Origin: Methanosuratincolales archaeon
Lineage (GTDB): Archaea > Thermoproteota > Methanomethylicia > Methanomethylicales > Methanomethylicaceae
Reading direction: 5' to 3'
DNA length: 14,598 nucleotides
Assembly (NCBI GenBank): GCA_937930465.1
Contig: CALGKV010000136.1
Span: forward strand, 1 to 14,598
Each line of letters opens with the position of its first letter. Position 1 is the first letter of the stretch. Shown in pieces: positions 14,140-14,598 of the stretch. The position numbers were made by a program, and so were the translations under genes. A model generated the notes under the pieces. The model did no database searches. It was not told the origin of the DNA and was given only the letters and a program-made list of their open reading frames with translations.

Positions 14140-14190
14140 GATCGCCATTTTCTTTATCTGTATGCTTTGCTGTTTTGGGATTTCTGCCCG
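14140..14190 (+). terminator. T-rich tail after the 16-codon ORF
   Basis: CCATTTTCTTTATC and further runs (GCTTTGCTGTTTTGGG) end the putative transcript from the 14002 promoter, which would be about 115-160 bases long. T-runs of this sort commonly stop archaeal RNA polymerase. Confidence 0.35.
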
Positions 14191-14208
14191 CTCATTTTCA
14201 ACATGATC

Positions 14209-14598
14209 TTAGAGGCCAAGCTCTGTGGCAACCTTCTGCATGCTCTCGAGCGCTACTCTAAGGAACTCCTCGAGAGGCATGCCCATCTCGCTGCACAATG
14301 CTATCCTGCCCCTGTCCACGCCCTTGGCAAAATCCTTGCTCTTGAACTTTCTCATAAGCGTGCCTACAGTGACGTCTTTAAGCTTCTTGCTGGGCATCAC
14401 GAGGGCGGCTGCAGCGACGAGCCCGGAAACTGCATCGCTTGCTATGAGCGCCCTCCTGAAGTTGCTCTCAGGCATCACGCCTGTGTTCTCATAGTTGTGT
14501 GCCTTTATCGCTTGGAGCACTTCATCTTCGACCAGCCCCTCAAGCAGCCGCGATGCGACAAGGGTATGGTCAGATAAACCGCTGCAGATCTCGAAGTC
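14209..14598 (-). CDS. HD-superfamily hydrolase, C-terminal part
   Basis: The last 130 codons of a gene whose start lies beyond the right edge; the frame is open to base 14598. It begins with DFEICSGLSDHTLVASRLLEGLVEDEVLQAIKAHNYENTG, which contains a late HD-domain His and the AHNYENTG segment typical of COG2316-type predicted HD hydrolases. The following ALIASDAVSGLVAAAALVMPSKKL includes an Asp in the usual D-x-x-x-G position for metal binding. A helical tail (LEEFLRVALESMQKVATELGL) closes the protein. The HD pair itself lies outside the window, so catalysis is inferred from the family; HD proteins are metal-dependent phosphohydrolases and the substrate here is unknown. The GTG at 14520 is internal, not a start. 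Confidence 0.78.
   Translation of the reverse strand, partial: DFEICSGLSDHTLVASRLLEGLVEDEVLQAIKAHNYENTGVMPESNFRRALIASDAVSGLVAAAALVMPSKKLKDVTVGTLMRKFKSKDFAKGVDRGRIALCSEMGMPLEEFLRVALESMQKVATELGL

Larger units (their letters stand above)
13883..14208. other. Repeat-rich intergenic region of about 326 bases
   Basis: The longest stretch without a conventional gene. It is markedly more AT-rich than its neighbours. It holds an imperfect 15-bp inverted repeat, repeated TATATTC-type motifs, a strong TATA/BRE promoter, a strong SD with a 16-codon ORF, and a T-rich tail running to the end of the opposite HD-domain gene. No tRNA fold, IS element or CRISPR unit was recognised. Confidence 0.6.

Noticed and set aside
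14134..14141. C-box-like ATGATGA, suggesting a C/D box sRNA
   Set aside because: No matching CTGA D box at a suitable distance and no terminal stem were found.
14135..14206. 23-codon hydrophobic ORF (MMIAIFFICMLCC...) after the 16-codon ORF
   Set aside because: There is no SD, and its hydrophobic look follows from the T-rich tail that more likely acts as a terminator.
13883..14208. CRISPR array, tRNA gene or IS end in the repeat-rich gap
   Set aside because: Repeats are too few and too irregular for CRISPR, no cloverleaf with a TTCGANT-type loop was found, and there is no transposase fragment or target-site duplication.

Overview
The window looks archaeal. Several genes are preceded by a BRE/TATA-type promoter rather than by -35/-10 boxes. 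Shine-Dalgarno (SD) matches are of the GGTGATC kind, complementary to the archaeal 16S 3' end. Arginine codons are dominated by AGG, and Ile ATA is common. The gene families are also archaeal in flavour: A-type phosphoglycerate mutase, COG1237 metallohydrolase, COG2236 phosphoribosyltransferase, and an MTA phosphorylase with a C-terminal CXC motif. A thermophilic member of the TACK group is a reasonable guess, but no rRNA or diagnostic marker is present to fix the lineage.

Layout. 1-845 (+): 3' part of an MFS transporter. 990-3003 (-): two-gene ABC-2 exporter (ATPase, then permease, with translational overlap). 3085-4383 (-): NCS1 nucleobase/cofactor permease with its own promoter and an upstream dyad. 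4507-5418 (-): COG1237 metallo-beta-lactamase-fold protein, divergent from 5495-6106 (+), a LysE-family exporter. 6144-7559 (-): TldD-type metalloprotease, downstream of 7624-8241 (-), a nicotinamidase/isochorismatase-family hydrolase. 8322-9284 (+): HPr-kinase-like protein, divergent from the hydrolase. 9346-12290 (+): probable operon of apgM, a PspC-domain membrane protein and an MFS transporter. 12385-13882 (+): purine phosphoribosyltransferase and MTA phosphorylase, a probable adenine-salvage operon behind a clear promoter and palindrome. 13883-14208: repeat-rich intergenic region containing the strongest promoter and SD in the window, which serve only a 16-codon ORF. 14209-14598 (-): C-terminal part of an HD-domain hydrolase, running off the window.

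The best-supported functional link is PRT plus MTAP: the second enzyme releases adenine from methylthioadenosine and the first could return it to the nucleotide pool. The rest is mostly ordinary housekeeping and transport. The least explained stretch is 13900-14160, where inverted repeats, phased direct repeats, a strong promoter and a strong SD surround a tiny ORF. No tRNA, rRNA, CRISPR array or insertion sequence was recognised.
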